A stretch of DNA of 64,000 bases from Deltaproteobacteria bacterium (lineage in GTDB: Bacteria > Desulfobacterota > Desulfobacteria > Desulfobacterales > UBA5852): the NCBI GenBank assembly GCA_020444045.1, contig JAHLLS010000004.1, positions 124,001 through 188,000 of the forward strand, given 5' to 3'. Both the position numbers and the translations under genes were made by a program. The notes beneath the pieces were generated by a model. The model did not search any database and had not been told where the DNA came from. It saw only the letters and a list, made by a program, of their open reading frames with translations. Below, piece after piece: positions 55,078 to 63,744 of the stretch (position 1 is its first letter; each line of letters begins with the position of its first letter).

Positions 55078-55331
55078 TACATGCCCAGCGCCTCCTTGAT
55101 CTCTTTTTCCTTGTAGCCGACGATGGTTTTGTCGCCGATGATGATGGTGGGGAAGGAACAGCGTGCATTGACGGCTTTGACTTCTTCCACCATGGCCTTG
55201 CGTTCTTCACCCTCGAGCAGATCGACATCGACGAAATCAAACTGGATGGTGCATTCATCCAGCAGTTTTTTGGTGGCTTTGCAATGGCTGCAGGTGCTCA
55301 GGGAATAGACTTTGACCGGTTTGTCGCTCAT
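55077..55331 (-). CDS. Glutaredoxin family protein
   Basis: An 84-residue thioredoxin-fold protein with redox motif C14-SH-C17, then the cis-Pro loop FPTIIIGDKTIVGY. Longer frames upstream lack a ribosome site; AAAGGA precedes the ATG at 55331. CSHC is not the common glutaredoxin CPYC. It is translationally coupled to the FtrB-like gene, so it may be the substrate or carrier of that reductase rather than a glutathione enzyme. Confidence 0.88.
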   Translation of the reverse strand: MSDKPVKVYSLSTCSHCKATKKLLDECTIQFDFVDVDLLEGEERKAMVEEVKAVNARCSFPTIIIGDKTIVGYKEKEIKEALGM

Positions 55332-55685
55332 GCGCGTACATCCTTTCGCTGGGAGGGAACACAATCGCAGTACAGTCCCGAGGCGCGTTTCCGCCCCGTA
55401 TTGGTTTCGTGAATATTATAATTACGGCGTTCTTTCAATGCCAAAATCCATTCCATGACCGACTGAAAAGAAGCCACTGACGGTCAGCCGCGGGTGCGTC
55501 GGACCGATAGCCGGGATTGTCCGCCCCGGAATTTCCGAGCAGCGCGGGCAGGGCAGCGGCTGTTGGCCCATCGGTTGGACTGGAAGGCGGACATGGTCTT
55601 TTCCTAAACGTTTACTCTGGGCGCTCAAACCCGAATTCGTTTTCATGAGATTATTACAACAAGGTGTATCGAGTTTTCAATGATA

Positions 55686-55700
55686 CACAAGTGTCTTGTG
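55686..55700. promoter_or_regulatory. Palindromic candidate operator upstream of cooS
   Basis: CACAAGTGTCTTGTG is a perfect 6-3-6 inverted repeat, about 490 bases before the possible -24/-12 promoter. The distance is long for an upstream activating site but not impossible. Confidence 0.35.
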
Positions 55701-56189
55701 GTGACAAATCGATCCATCTTGGCACTTGACATGATCGCGCCAAAAACGTTAATAATAATAGGAATGGTTATCATTTTAAGCTCATGTGCAACTTACGACT
55801 GCCCGTTCGACACTTCATTCACGTGATACCCAGTAAAATTAAAGCCCCAGCGCTTGGCGGTATACCTGGCGCAACACACATTATTTTGTCGTAATGCGAC
55901 GCGCAGCATTTCTTATTGTTTTATAACTATTTCTTATTTTTAATAATTTAGCTAAAAGGGAATCGTTTCGATCCGCGTCATGGGTGTATCAGGCGAATGT
56001 CTCAAGATACGCTAAAAGACGGTTTTCCGTGCCTGTGAAGCGCTATGGATCGGCAGACCATGGGGGGATCATCGAATTTTTGGAACGGCATGGATTATCT
56101 ATATAAATTAAGGACTTCCCATCGATCAGATCGCATTCCGCATCGGGTACTCGCTCTCCGGCGCATCCGGATTCGCTAAAAAACAAGGT

Positions 56190-56205
56190 TGGTCTGAAAC
56201 TTGCT
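56190..56205 (+). promoter_or_regulatory. Possible sigma-54 promoter of cooS
   Basis: TGGTCTGAAACTTGCT has TGG and TTGC at the correct 10-base GG-GC spacing, but lacks CAC of the -24 element. It would give a leader of about 210 bases. A sigma-54 activator gene lies just downstream of cooS, which makes this more plausible. Confidence 0.4.
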
Positions 56206-56424
56206 TTAACTATTGTTTCGTTCCCTGATTCTGTTTTCCCGCTGATGTTGAGCTATTTATTCTAAACTGTGTTCCCTGATGTCGGCACCATGCATTCAAA
56301 GGCTGTTTATTTGCCCCCGGCGTTTGATGGGTTTCAATGGCAAGACATGAGGGCATCCATTCATTTTTAATCAACAAGGACGATAAACCGGCAATTGCCA
56401 CCCGCTTTTTGGAAAGGAGCCAAA

Positions 56425-58392
56425 ATGGAAAAGACGAAAACCGTCTCCAAGAAGGAGATTGTTACCAAGGATGTGACCATTTGCGAATCCACCGCCCAGA
56501 TGCTCGAAAAGGCCAAACGGGATGGTGTCGAAACCGCTTTCGATCGTGCCGCCAACATGAAAGCCTGCCCGATCGGGGCCGATTCCGCCTGCTGCAAACA
56601 CTGCTCTATGGGGCCCTGCCGGCTGAATGCCAAAGCGCCTTACGACAAAGTAGGGGTCTGCGGGGCCACCATCGACACGATCATGGCCCGCAATTTCGCC
56701 CGTATGGTGGCGGCTGGTGCGGCGGCGCACACCGACCACGGCATGAGCATGCTGGACCTGTTCCGTGAGGTGGTGAACGGCAAGATTCTGGATTACGAGA
56801 TCAAGGATGTTCAAAAGCTGGAGAGCGTGGCCCAGGAAATCGGTATTGAAACCGAAGGCCGCAGCGTCAAAGAGATCGCCACCGATCTCTACAAAGAACT
56901 GGAACGCACCTACATCCAGGTCGAAGGGGAAATCCCTTTTGCCAAGCGGGTTCCGGCCAAAACCCTGGAGACCTGGCGCAAGCAAGGGATCGTGCCGCGC
57001 GGCGCCATGCGGGAAATCATGGAACTCATGCACCGCACCCACATGGGAGTGGACCAGCACTACGAGAACATCACCAAGCAATGCAGCCGCACGGCCCTGG
57101 CGGACGGCTGGGGCGGCTCCATGGTGGCCACCGAGATTTCCGATATCCTGTTCGGTACCCCCACCCCGGTGGCGGTGGATGTCGACATGGGCGTGCTCAA
57201 GGAAGACCAGGTCAATGTGATCGTCCATGGCCACGAGCCCAACCTGTTCGAGTCCATGCTGGTCTCGGTCACGGATCCCATGATCGTGCAGAAAGCCAAG
57301 GACGCCGGTGCCAAGGGCATCAACCTGGTGGGCATGTGCTGCTCCGGGGCCGAAATGATGTCGCGGCACGGTGTTCCGCATGCCGGCAACTTCATGTCCA
57401 CCGAGACGGTTCTGGTGACCGGGGCCGTGGATGCCATGTGCGTGGACGTACAGTGCATCAAACAGGGACTTGTGTCAGTGGCGGACTGCTACAAAACGCC
57501 GCTTTTCACCACCAACCCGCGTTGTCACATTGAAGGGGCCGAGCATATCGAGTTCCATGAGCACACCCCGCGGGACTGCACCGACGCCATGGTGGTCAAG
57601 GCCATTCATCGTTTCAAGAACCGCACGTGTGAAATTGAAATCCCCAAGAATACCAGTTCGGGCGTGCACGGCTTTTCCCACGAGTACATCAACTACATGC
57701 TGGGCGGCACCTTTCGCGCATCCTATACCCCGCTGAACGACAACATCATCAACGGGCGCATCCGCGGCGTGGCCGGGGTGGTGGGCTGCACCAACCCCCG
57801 GGTCAAACAGGACTGGGTGCATGTCGAACTCGTGAAAGAGCTCATCAAGAACGACGTTCTGGTTGTCCAGACCGGTTGTTCCCAGGTTGCATTGGCCAAG
57901 GCCGGCCTTTGCACGCCGGAAGCGGCACATCTGGCCGGCAGCGGACTCAAGGAAGTGTGCGAGACGGTCGGTATGCCGCCGGTACTGGGGGTTGGATCCT
58001 GCGTCGATAACAGCCGGATTCTGATTGCCTGTGCCGAAATGGTCAAGACCGGTGGCCTTGGTGAGAGCATCGCCGATCTGCCGGTGGCCGGTGCCGCCCC
58101 CGAGTGGATGAGTGAAAAAGCCATCAGCATCGGACATTATTTTGTGGCATCCGGTGTATACACCGTGTTCGGCGTGACCTTCCCCATTGTCGAGAACACC
58201 AAGTTCCACAAGCACCTGTTCCAGGGACTTGAGGATCAAGGGCTGGGAAAATGGGGCTTTACGCCGGATCCCTATGAGATGGCCCGCATGATGATTGCCC
58301 ACATCGACGTCAAGCGCAAAGCGCTCGGTATCGACAAAGCCCGCGAGCGGGTCCTGATGGACATGACCGACCGTCAGCAACTGTCGGCCTAA
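56425..58392 (+). CDS. cooS: Anaerobic carbon monoxide dehydrogenase catalytic subunit
   Basis: A 655-residue Ni-Fe CO dehydrogenase (CooS/CdhA-bacterial type). The N-terminal cysteine set C48, C56, C57, C60, C65 (CPIGADSACCKHCSMGPC) supplies the B and D clusters; later cysteines and histidines in CCSGAEMMSRHG, GVVGCTNPR, VQTGCSQVALAKAG and GVGSCVDN form the C-cluster region. It oxidises CO to CO2 or the reverse. It stands alone here: no cooF, cooC or acetyl-CoA synthase genes are in the window. AAAGGAG lies 6 bases before the ATG at 56425, and a strong terminator follows. Confidence 0.95.
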   Translation: MEKTKTVSKKEIVTKDVTICESTAQMLEKAKRDGVETAFDRAANMKACPIGADSACCKHCSMGPCRLNAKAPYDKVGVCGATIDTIMARNFARMVAAGAAAHTDHGMSMLDLFREVVNGKILDYEIKDVQKLESVAQEIGIETEGRSVKEIATDLYKELERTYIQVEGEIPFAKRVPAKTLETWRKQGIVPRGAMREIMELMHRTHMGVDQHYENITKQCSRTALADGWGGSMVATEISDILFGTPTPVAVDVDMGVLKEDQVNVIVHGHEPNLFESMLVSVTDPMIVQKAKDAGAKGINLVGMCCSGAEMMSRHGVPHAGNFMSTETVLVTGAVDAMCVDVQCIKQGLVSVADCYKTPLFTTNPRCHIEGAEHIEFHEHTPRDCTDAMVVKAIHRFKNRTCEIEIPKNTSSGVHGFSHEYINYMLGGTFRASYTPLNDNIINGRIRGVAGVVGCTNPRVKQDWVHVELVKELIKNDVLVVQTGCSQVALAKAGLCTPEAAHLAGSGLKEVCETVGMPPVLGVGSCVDNSRILIACAEMVKTGGLGESIADLPVAGAAPEWMSEKAISIGHYFVASGVYTVFGVTFPIVENTKFHKHLFQGLEDQGLGKWGFTPDPYEMARMMIAHIDVKRKALGIDKARERVLMDMTDRQQLSA

Positions 58393-58425
58393 TATCCGTA
58401 AACCAGTTCAAACCAAGTCGATCGA

Positions 58426-58462
58426 CAGGCGGAGCGTGGTATCAGCTCCGCCTGTTTTTTTG
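58426..58462 (+). terminator. Rho-independent terminator after cooS
   Basis: CAGGCGGAGC and GCTCCGCCTG pair perfectly and are followed by seven T residues; 34 bases after the cooS stop. Confidence 0.92.
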
Positions 58463-58582
58463 GTGTCTCCGGCATGCGGATGGGCTTGTCGCGAACGGCG
58501 ACGATGGTTATGATTTTCTATAACAAATTCCTAAGTGCTCAGTCCTTTTTTTGACGAATAATTTGACCCGAAAGGTACGGTT

Positions 58583-58936
58583 ATGATGACGTTGGAAGAA
58601 TTGCGCGGCAACCAGGCGATTATCGACGAGATCGACTGGAACATGACACCCGAAGAGGCGGTGCGGCTTTACCTGGAGTGGGGGAACAACTGGGCCCGCG
58701 GCGACGGGTATGTGATCGCTTCCAAAGACGACTACACGACTTATTTTGTGGTCAATTGCTGGAACCGGCCGTATACGATTTACCTGATCAAGCGGAATTC
58801 CGATGAAGCCCAAGAATTGGCCCAGTTCGAATTACCGGCCCGTTTTGAAAAAGATGTTTGTGAATTGAAAGGGGTCTATGCTCTGGATGACGACGTGAAA
58901 GCCTGGCTCAAGGAGCAACTGGGCGTCAAACGATAG
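58583..58936 (+). CDS. DVU0772 family protein
   Basis: A 117-residue soluble protein with MTPEEAVRLYLEWGNNWARG and TTYFVVNCWNRPYTIYLIKRNSDEA (given here in part: YFVVNCWNRPYTIYLIKR), a pattern I associate with the DVU0772 family of sulfate-reducing deltaproteobacteria. Function unknown. AAAGG precedes the ATG. It lies between the cooS terminator and the convergent sigma-54 regulator gene. Confidence 0.7.
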   Translation: MMTLEELRGNQAIIDEIDWNMTPEEAVRLYLEWGNNWARGDGYVIASKDDYTTYFVVNCWNRPYTIYLIKRNSDEAQELAQFELPARFEKDVCELKGVYALDDDVKAWLKEQLGVKR

Positions 58937-58976
58937 ACGGTTTCGTCTTCGCTGCGCCGCCAGACAGGCGGTCGAT

Positions 58977-60347
58977 TTAGGGGGCGGTTTGTGCCTGGTC
59001 GGCCAGGTCGGGATGGTCATTCAAAAAACGATACAGGGTGGCGCGTCCCACACCCAGCAGGCGGGCGGCTTTGGATTTGTTGCCGGCCGTCTGCGCCAGC
59101 GCGCGCCGCACCGTGGCCTGGTTCAGCTTGCGGGAAGGCCCGCGGCGCAGGGTTTCGCGGCGCATCGCGCGAATCTCCATGGGCAGATCGTCGATGGTGA
59201 TCATGCGGCCGCTGGATTTTACCAGGGCAAACTGGATGGCATTCTGGAGTTCCCGGACATTGCCCGGCCAGGCGTAGTCCATCAGCAGTGACAGGGCCTC
59301 TTTCGACATCCGAAGTGACGCCTGGTTGTGCTTGAGCGCGGCTTCGTGCATGAAGTGGTTGACCAGCAGGGGAATGTCGGTGCGGCGTTCCCTCAGGGTC
59401 GGGATGTAAATCGGGATGACGCTCAGGCGATAGAACAGATCCTCCCGAAACGCGCCGTGCCGCACCTCTTCCTTCAAATCTTTGTTGGTGGCGCTGATCA
59501 CCTTGACGTTGACGGCGATCGTCTTCTCGCCCCCCACCCGCTCGAAGGTTCCCTCCTGTAGAAAACGGAGCAGTTTGACCTGCATGGGTTTGGACAGCTC
59601 CGCCACTTCGTCCAGAAAGATGGTGCCGCGGTCGGCCAGTTCGAAGCGGCCTTTCTTATCGCGAATGGCGCCGGTAAAAGCCCCTTTGACATGGCCGAAA
59701 AGTTCGCTTTCGATCAATCCCTCCGGCAGGGCCCCGCAATTGATCGGGACGAAGGGGGTGCCGGCCCGGTGGCTTTCATTGTGGATGGCATTGGCCACCA
59801 ATTCTTTGCCGGTGCCGGTTTCTCCATAAATATGAACCGGGTAGTCATAGGCGGCGACATCGCTGATCTGTTGAAACACCTGCAGCATCTTGGCATCCCG
59901 TCCGATGATGTTGGAAAAACGATCCAGGTTGCCGGATTGCAGCTGCATCCGCAGCTCGTCCGTGATGTCACGAAACAGGGCCAGGACGCCGACTTCGTTG
60001 CCGGACGCATCCCGCATCATGGTCACGCTCATATCGATACGGCGGGTCTCACAGGTTTTGGTGGTGATATTGAGGGTGTATTCTTTTTTGTCGAGTGTCC
60101 CGGGGGCCAACTTGCCGGGGTCGCAGAAGGAGCAGCGCTCACCGCAAAAAGGGATGCCGAAAGCGTCGTGGCAGTCCCGGCCCAGAATTTCTTCCCGGCT
60201 GAATCCGGTAATCTGTTCGGCCTGGTGATTGAAGAAGAAGATCCGGCGGTTCAGGTCGTGCGCAATAACCCCTTCTTTGAGGGTATCGAGGATGCGGGCC
60301 AGATTTTCCCGCGGAGCCAGGATGCGGTTCAGGTTGGTTTCTGCCAT
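58977..60347 (-). CDS. Sigma-54-dependent transcriptional activator with Cys-rich PAS domain
   Basis: A 456-residue enhancer-binding protein. PAS about residues 15-135 with cysteines C59, C68, C72, C75 and C99, similar in placement to the regulator at 34.8 kb. AAA+ domain about 145-375 with Walker A GETGTGKE, GAFTGA loop and Walker B GTIFLDEVAEL. The Fis-type HTH (NKSKAARLLGVGRATLYRFL) ends the protein. Its target is not shown; the nearest candidate is cooS, about 600 bases away on the other strand. The signal may be redox or a metal cofactor. Confidence 0.92.
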   Translation of the reverse strand: MAETNLNRILAPRENLARILDTLKEGVIAHDLNRRIFFFNHQAEQITGFSREEILGRDCHDAFGIPFCGERCSFCDPGKLAPGTLDKKEYTLNITTKTCETRRIDMSVTMMRDASGNEVGVLALFRDITDELRMQLQSGNLDRFSNIIGRDAKMLQVFQQISDVAAYDYPVHIYGETGTGKELVANAIHNESHRAGTPFVPINCGALPEGLIESELFGHVKGAFTGAIRDKKGRFELADRGTIFLDEVAELSKPMQVKLLRFLQEGTFERVGGEKTIAVNVKVISATNKDLKEEVRHGAFREDLFYRLSVIPIYIPTLRERRTDIPLLVNHFMHEAALKHNQASLRMSKEALSLLMDYAWPGNVRELQNAIQFALVKSSGRMITIDDLPMEIRAMRRETLRRGPSRKLNQATVRRALAQTAGNKSKAARLLGVGRATLYRFLNDHPDLADQAQTAP

Positions 60348-60471
60348 GGGCTTCCATTATCCGACGCGAGGTGGCATTGTCGGCTTATCCATACTGTATG
60401 CAACACGCAAAGTCAAACGATATAAGAAATCAGATCAAGAGGTTACAAGGATTTATCCATGCCTTGAGCCC

Positions 60472-61197
60472 TCACAGGCGGCAGGGCCGTCGTCGGTTCA
60501 GGCGGATTCCACGCAGGTCAATATGCACATCATAGGCGAGAATTTCAACACCTTGCGCCACCGCCTGCCGCAGGGCTTCCCCATAGGCGGGATCGATATC
60601 GTCGGCCGGGCGGAACGCTTCCGCATCCATGCGCTGGATAAGGTAGAATATGACACTGCGGTTGCGCTCGGAAACCAGGGCCGCGAGTTCATTCAAATGC
60701 TTCAAGCCCCGGGCTGTGACCGCATCCGGGAAGCACGCCCGGTCGTCTCTGACCATGGTGCAATTTTTGATTTCCACATGGCAGGTGCCGCGCTTGTCGT
60801 CCTGCAGCATCAAATCCACCCGGGAGTGGGCGCCCATCCGGACTTCGGAATGCACCTCGGCATAACCGGCCAACTCCACCACCTGCCCGGTCCGCACGGC
60901 CTGTTTGACAAGTCGGTTGGGCACCAGGGTGTTGACGCCCACCAGCGAGTCCGGCATCCGGATAAGCTCCCAGGTATGCGGGTATTTGCGTTTGGGGTTG
61001 TCGTGAACCGATAGATAGACAGGGCGGCCCGGTTCGCAGCAGTCGGTCATGCGGCCGGTGTTCGGGCAATGCGCGGTGACCGTCGTGCCGTCTTCCAGTA
61101 TCACGTCGGCCAGAAACCGCTTGTAGCGTTTGATCAGTGTGCCCCGGACGAGGGGGGGCCACGTCAGGCCGGCGGGAGATGCAGACTCATGCTTCAT
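60472..61197 (-). CDS. sfsA: SfsA family DNA-binding/nuclease-fold protein
   Basis: A 241-residue SfsA. Family signature segments: GTLIKRYKRFLADVIL near residue 19, AHCPNTGRM, CHVEIKNCTMVRD and FPDAVTARGLKHLNEL, then IFYLIQRMDAEAFRPADDIDP. SfsA was first found as a factor stimulating maltose genes; relatives have a nuclease-like fold, but the role here is unknown. Its start overlaps the mobB stop (ATGA), so it is second in a two-gene operon. Confidence 0.92.
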   Translation of the reverse strand: MKHESASPAGLTWPPLVRGTLIKRYKRFLADVILEDGTTVTAHCPNTGRMTDCCEPGRPVYLSVHDNPKRKYPHTWELIRMPDSLVGVNTLVPNRLVKQAVRTGQVVELAGYAEVHSEVRMGAHSRVDLMLQDDKRGTCHVEIKNCTMVRDDRACFPDAVTARGLKHLNELAALVSERNRSVIFYLIQRMDAEAFRPADDIDPAYGEALRQAVAQGVEILAYDVHIDLRGIRLNRRRPCRL

Positions 61198-61754
61198 CCG
61201 CAGCGATCTAATGTGCCGGCTGCCGTGGTTGGCGCGAGAAAGCGTTCGACGATCAGGTCTACCAGGGCCGGGATGTCCTCCAACCCGAAAACCGACAGGC
61301 CGTTGGCGGCCGGGGAAGGCATAGCGATATCCGTCACGAGGGCAAAAAGGTTGGGGTCTTCGAGAAACAACGGATTGGCGTGAACGGCTTTGCGCAGCAC
61401 TTCCAGTTTCGGCAGCCGCGCGGATTTGAACCCTTCCGCAAGCATCAGATCGACACCGGTCATCATCCGGCGCAAGGTCGTCAGGATGTCGTCGGGGGTG
61501 TTGATCACCATGGCAATTTTATCGGGTCCGGCCACCGCCGTGATATCGGCCCCCGCTTGCTGGTGGCGCCAACTGTCTTTGCCTTCACGGTCGACGGCGA
61601 ATCCGTGGGCGGCGTGCTTGACGGTGCCCACCCGGTAGCCGCGCTGTTTCAATTCCGGCACCAGTTTTTCGATAATGGTGGTTTTGCCGGCATCGGAAAA
61701 CCCGACGACGGTGATGATGGGTGGCAAGTTCGGCGTGTGCTGCGATTGGGTCAT
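61194..61754 (-). CDS. mobB: Molybdopterin-guanine dinucleotide biosynthesis protein MobB
   Basis: A 186-residue P-loop protein. Walker A GFSDAGKTT (18-26), followed by LKQRGYRVGTVKHAAHGF and DSWRHQQAGADITAVAGPDK, typical of MobB, which binds GTP and assists attachment of GMP to molybdopterin. LMLAEGFKSARLPKLEVLR is the second family region. No MobA gene is adjacent. It points to molybdo- or tungsto-enzymes elsewhere in the genome. Confidence 0.93.
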   Translation of the reverse strand: MTQSQHTPNLPPIITVVGFSDAGKTTIIEKLVPELKQRGYRVGTVKHAAHGFAVDREGKDSWRHQQAGADITAVAGPDKIAMVINTPDDILTTLRRMMTGVDLMLAEGFKSARLPKLEVLRKAVHANPLFLEDPNLFALVTDIAMPSPAANGLSVFGLEDIPALVDLIVERFLAPTTAAGTLDRCG

Positions 61755-61871
61755 TAACTTGTCAACGCCGGTGCCCCGGCGATTCTCCTTTCGGGCTATT
61801 GATAAAGCAGGCGCAGATTAGGCGTGAATGATCGGCTTGTCAAGGCAGATGGCCGGCACGTCCGGGAATCT

Positions 61872-62864
61872 TCAGCGCTTGGACTGCATGATGGATTTAT
61901 AGGCCTCGGAGAGACGGATGAAATCACGCGGCCGACCGCCCTGATCCGGGTGTTGTGCCATGGCTTTTTGCCGGAACAACCGGGAGAGTTCCCGGCGGGT
62001 CATCTTTTTGAGGGTATCGGCGCTAACGCCGAAGACCGAGCTGGCGTCAGCGAAGGATACCTGGGTTTTTTTCTCCGGCCATCGATGGCGCCGGTGGGCA
62101 TTGCGAAACTGGTTAAAAAGCGTCTCCATCAGGTTATGGTGGCCGTAGTCCATGTCAAAATACATGCTGAGGTAGCGCACGAGGTAGGCCGCCAGATGGT
62201 CGTGCATGGGCATGCCGGCCCAGAAGGCTTTGTCGGCATTGAGGCGGCAGAGCTCCTTGACGAAATAGTCGTCGACGATTTCCTGGTCCAGGGCCTCGGG
62301 CATGGCCTTGGCGCACAGTTCGCTGAAGAACCGCTGCAGGTCGAAGATGACATACACATACGCTTTGCGTTCATGGGCTTTAAGGATACGCTCGGCCTGC
62401 AGAAAATACTGCTCGATTTCATCACGGGACCGGTTCCGTACGGGACGGAAGAGTTTGCCCGGGGCCCGGCCGATGGGCCCCTGGTCCATGCGGCCGAAGC
62501 GCAGAAAATGAACCCGGCGTTTATCGAAGAGATGGACCGGCTGAAGCGCTTCGGAGGGCATCAGGCTTTCGCGCGACGCCTGACGCTTACGAAAGGCGCC
62601 CACGGCATGACGGATCTCCTTGTCCACAAAGGGCCAGAGCATGTCGTCCAGGGCATCCGGGTCGGGATCGCCCCCCTGGTCCCGGATCTGGTCCTCCAGG
62701 TCCGGGTCGACGTAATAGGCCCTTCCGCCGGGATAGACAATGTATTGCGAGGGATCCGGCCCCAGGTCTACCAGGTCGCGGCTGCGGAAGCAGCCGCGAT
62801 CCCAGTAGGATTCGCGGATCACAAAGCGATGCCACTGTTTTTCCGGGATGGCAGCCAGATACAT
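61872..62864 (-). CDS. Protein with C-terminal J-domain
   Basis: A 330-residue soluble protein. The last 65 residues form a J-domain with the HPD motif (H305) in KAMAQHPDQGG, preceded by a LKKMTRRELSRLFRQ helix. The N-terminal 265 residues, with YLAAIPEKQWHRFVIRESYW and several aromatic-rich helices, are unlike known DnaJ proteins and I do not recognise them. The J-domain suggests it recruits an Hsp70 (DnaK) to a specific client. The start at 62864 is preferred; a GTG at 62882 is possible. Confidence 0.75.
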   Translation of the reverse strand: MYLAAIPEKQWHRFVIRESYWDRGCFRSRDLVDLGPDPSQYIVYPGGRAYYVDPDLEDQIRDQGGDPDPDALDDMLWPFVDKEIRHAVGAFRKRQASRESLMPSEALQPVHLFDKRRVHFLRFGRMDQGPIGRAPGKLFRPVRNRSRDEIEQYFLQAERILKAHERKAYVYVIFDLQRFFSELCAKAMPEALDQEIVDDYFVKELCRLNADKAFWAGMPMHDHLAAYLVRYLSMYFDMDYGHHNLMETLFNQFRNAHRRHRWPEKKTQVSFADASSVFGVSADTLKKMTRRELSRLFRQKAMAQHPDQGGRPRDFIRLSEAYKSIMQSKR

Positions 62865-62968
62865 GGTGGTGTCCCGTCTCACACGGATGGACGGGGCGTT
62901 ACCCCCGTATGGTGCGGCCTGTCTTCAACGTGGGGCCGGCCGGTGCGATGGTTCGATTCCCGATCCGG

Positions 62969-63472
62969 TCAGCCCGCCAGGGCCTGCAGGGCGGCATCGT
63001 AATCGGGTTCGTCGGCAATTTCAGGAACGAGCTGGCGATAGGTTACCTGTCCGTTCTCGTCCAAGACTACCACGGCGCGCGCAAAAAGGCCTTTCAGTGG
63101 TCCGTCCGTGATGCTGACGCCATAGTGATTCCCGAATTCAGGATGGCGAAAGGCGGAGGCCGACACCACCTTCTCAAGGCCTTCGGCCCCGCAGAACCGG
63201 CCATGGGCAAACGGCAGATCCATTGACGCACAAACCGCTACGGCATTGCCATGTTTGCCGATTTCGGCATTGAACCGGCGCACCGACATGGCGCAGGTGG
63301 GGGTATCGATACTCGGAAAGATATTCAAAACCACTTTTTGACCAGCATAGTCCTGCAGCGAGATTTCCTTGAGATCTTTATCGACCAGGGTAAAGTCGGG
63401 TGCCGCCTCGCCGACGGCGGGCAGGTTGCCGATGGTCTGCACGGGATTGCCTTTCAAAGTTACTTGGGCCAT
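62969..63472 (-). CDS. tpx: Thiol peroxidase (2-Cys peroxiredoxin, Tpx type)
   Basis: A 167-residue Tpx. Peroxidatic Cys C60 in [13 protein letters not shown] and resolving Cys C94 in GRFC, the spacing of atypical 2-Cys Tpx. It reduces H2O2 and alkyl peroxides with thioredoxin. GGAGG precedes the ATG at 63472. A palindromic element lies just upstream, so the promoter is near or within it. Confidence 0.95.
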   Translation of the reverse strand: MAQVTLKGNPVQTIGNLPAVGEAAPDFTLVDKDLKEISLQDYAGQKVVLNIFPSIDTPTCAMSVRRFNAEIGKHGNAVAVCASMDLPFAHGRFCGAEGLEKVVSASAFRHPEFGNHYGVSITDGPLKGLFARAVVVLDENGQVTYRQLVPEIADEPDYDAALQALAG

Positions 63473-63487
63473 GTGTTCCTCCTTGTA

Positions 63488-63633
63488 GACGGCTTCGTAA
63501 ATTGTCCAATATCGGTGTTGTGCGGCCTTCGGCCCCCGCGATTGCGGTATTCTTCGTCACTGCGGCGTGCCTATAGCACGCCTCGCTCCTCACAACTTGC
63601 AGGCCTTGATCTTGAACAATTTTCGAAGCCGTC
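63488..63633. repeat. Long palindromic element (family P), copy 7
   Basis: GACGGCTTCG and CGAAGCCGTC are perfect inverted ends. Subterminal blocks CAATATCGGTGTTGTGCGG and GCAGGCCTTGATCTTGAA match the family. 146 bases, between tpx and the thioesterase. Confidence 0.88.
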
Positions 63634-63744
63634 AAATAGAAAAATTAAAAGGATGATTTTTAATTAACGTAACCACATACTTCCCAAGATCATAATACCG
63701 TTTGTCTGGAAATAAAGCCTACGGGGACCTCTTTGTCCAAACGG

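Larger units (their letters stand above)
55332..56424. other. Long intergenic region upstream of cooS
   Basis: About 1.1 kb without a gene I can support. The part from 55740 to 56000 is clearly more AT-rich than neighbouring genes. It holds a CACAAG palindrome (55686), a possible sigma-54 promoter (56190) and an AATGGTTATCATTTT stretch near 55770 that resembles half a Fur box. A 74-codon minus-strand frame at 55422-55646 has no recognisable feature. Confidence 0.5.

Noticed and set aside
55422..55646. A 74-codon minus-strand frame upstream of the glutaredoxin gene
   Set aside because: There is no recognisable domain and no clear ribosome site; the composition looks non-coding.
55720..55740. 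TTGGCAC-TTGACA stretch upstream of cooS as a sigma-54 promoter
   Set aside because: After TGGCAC there is no TTGC at the required spacing; the match at 56190 is better.
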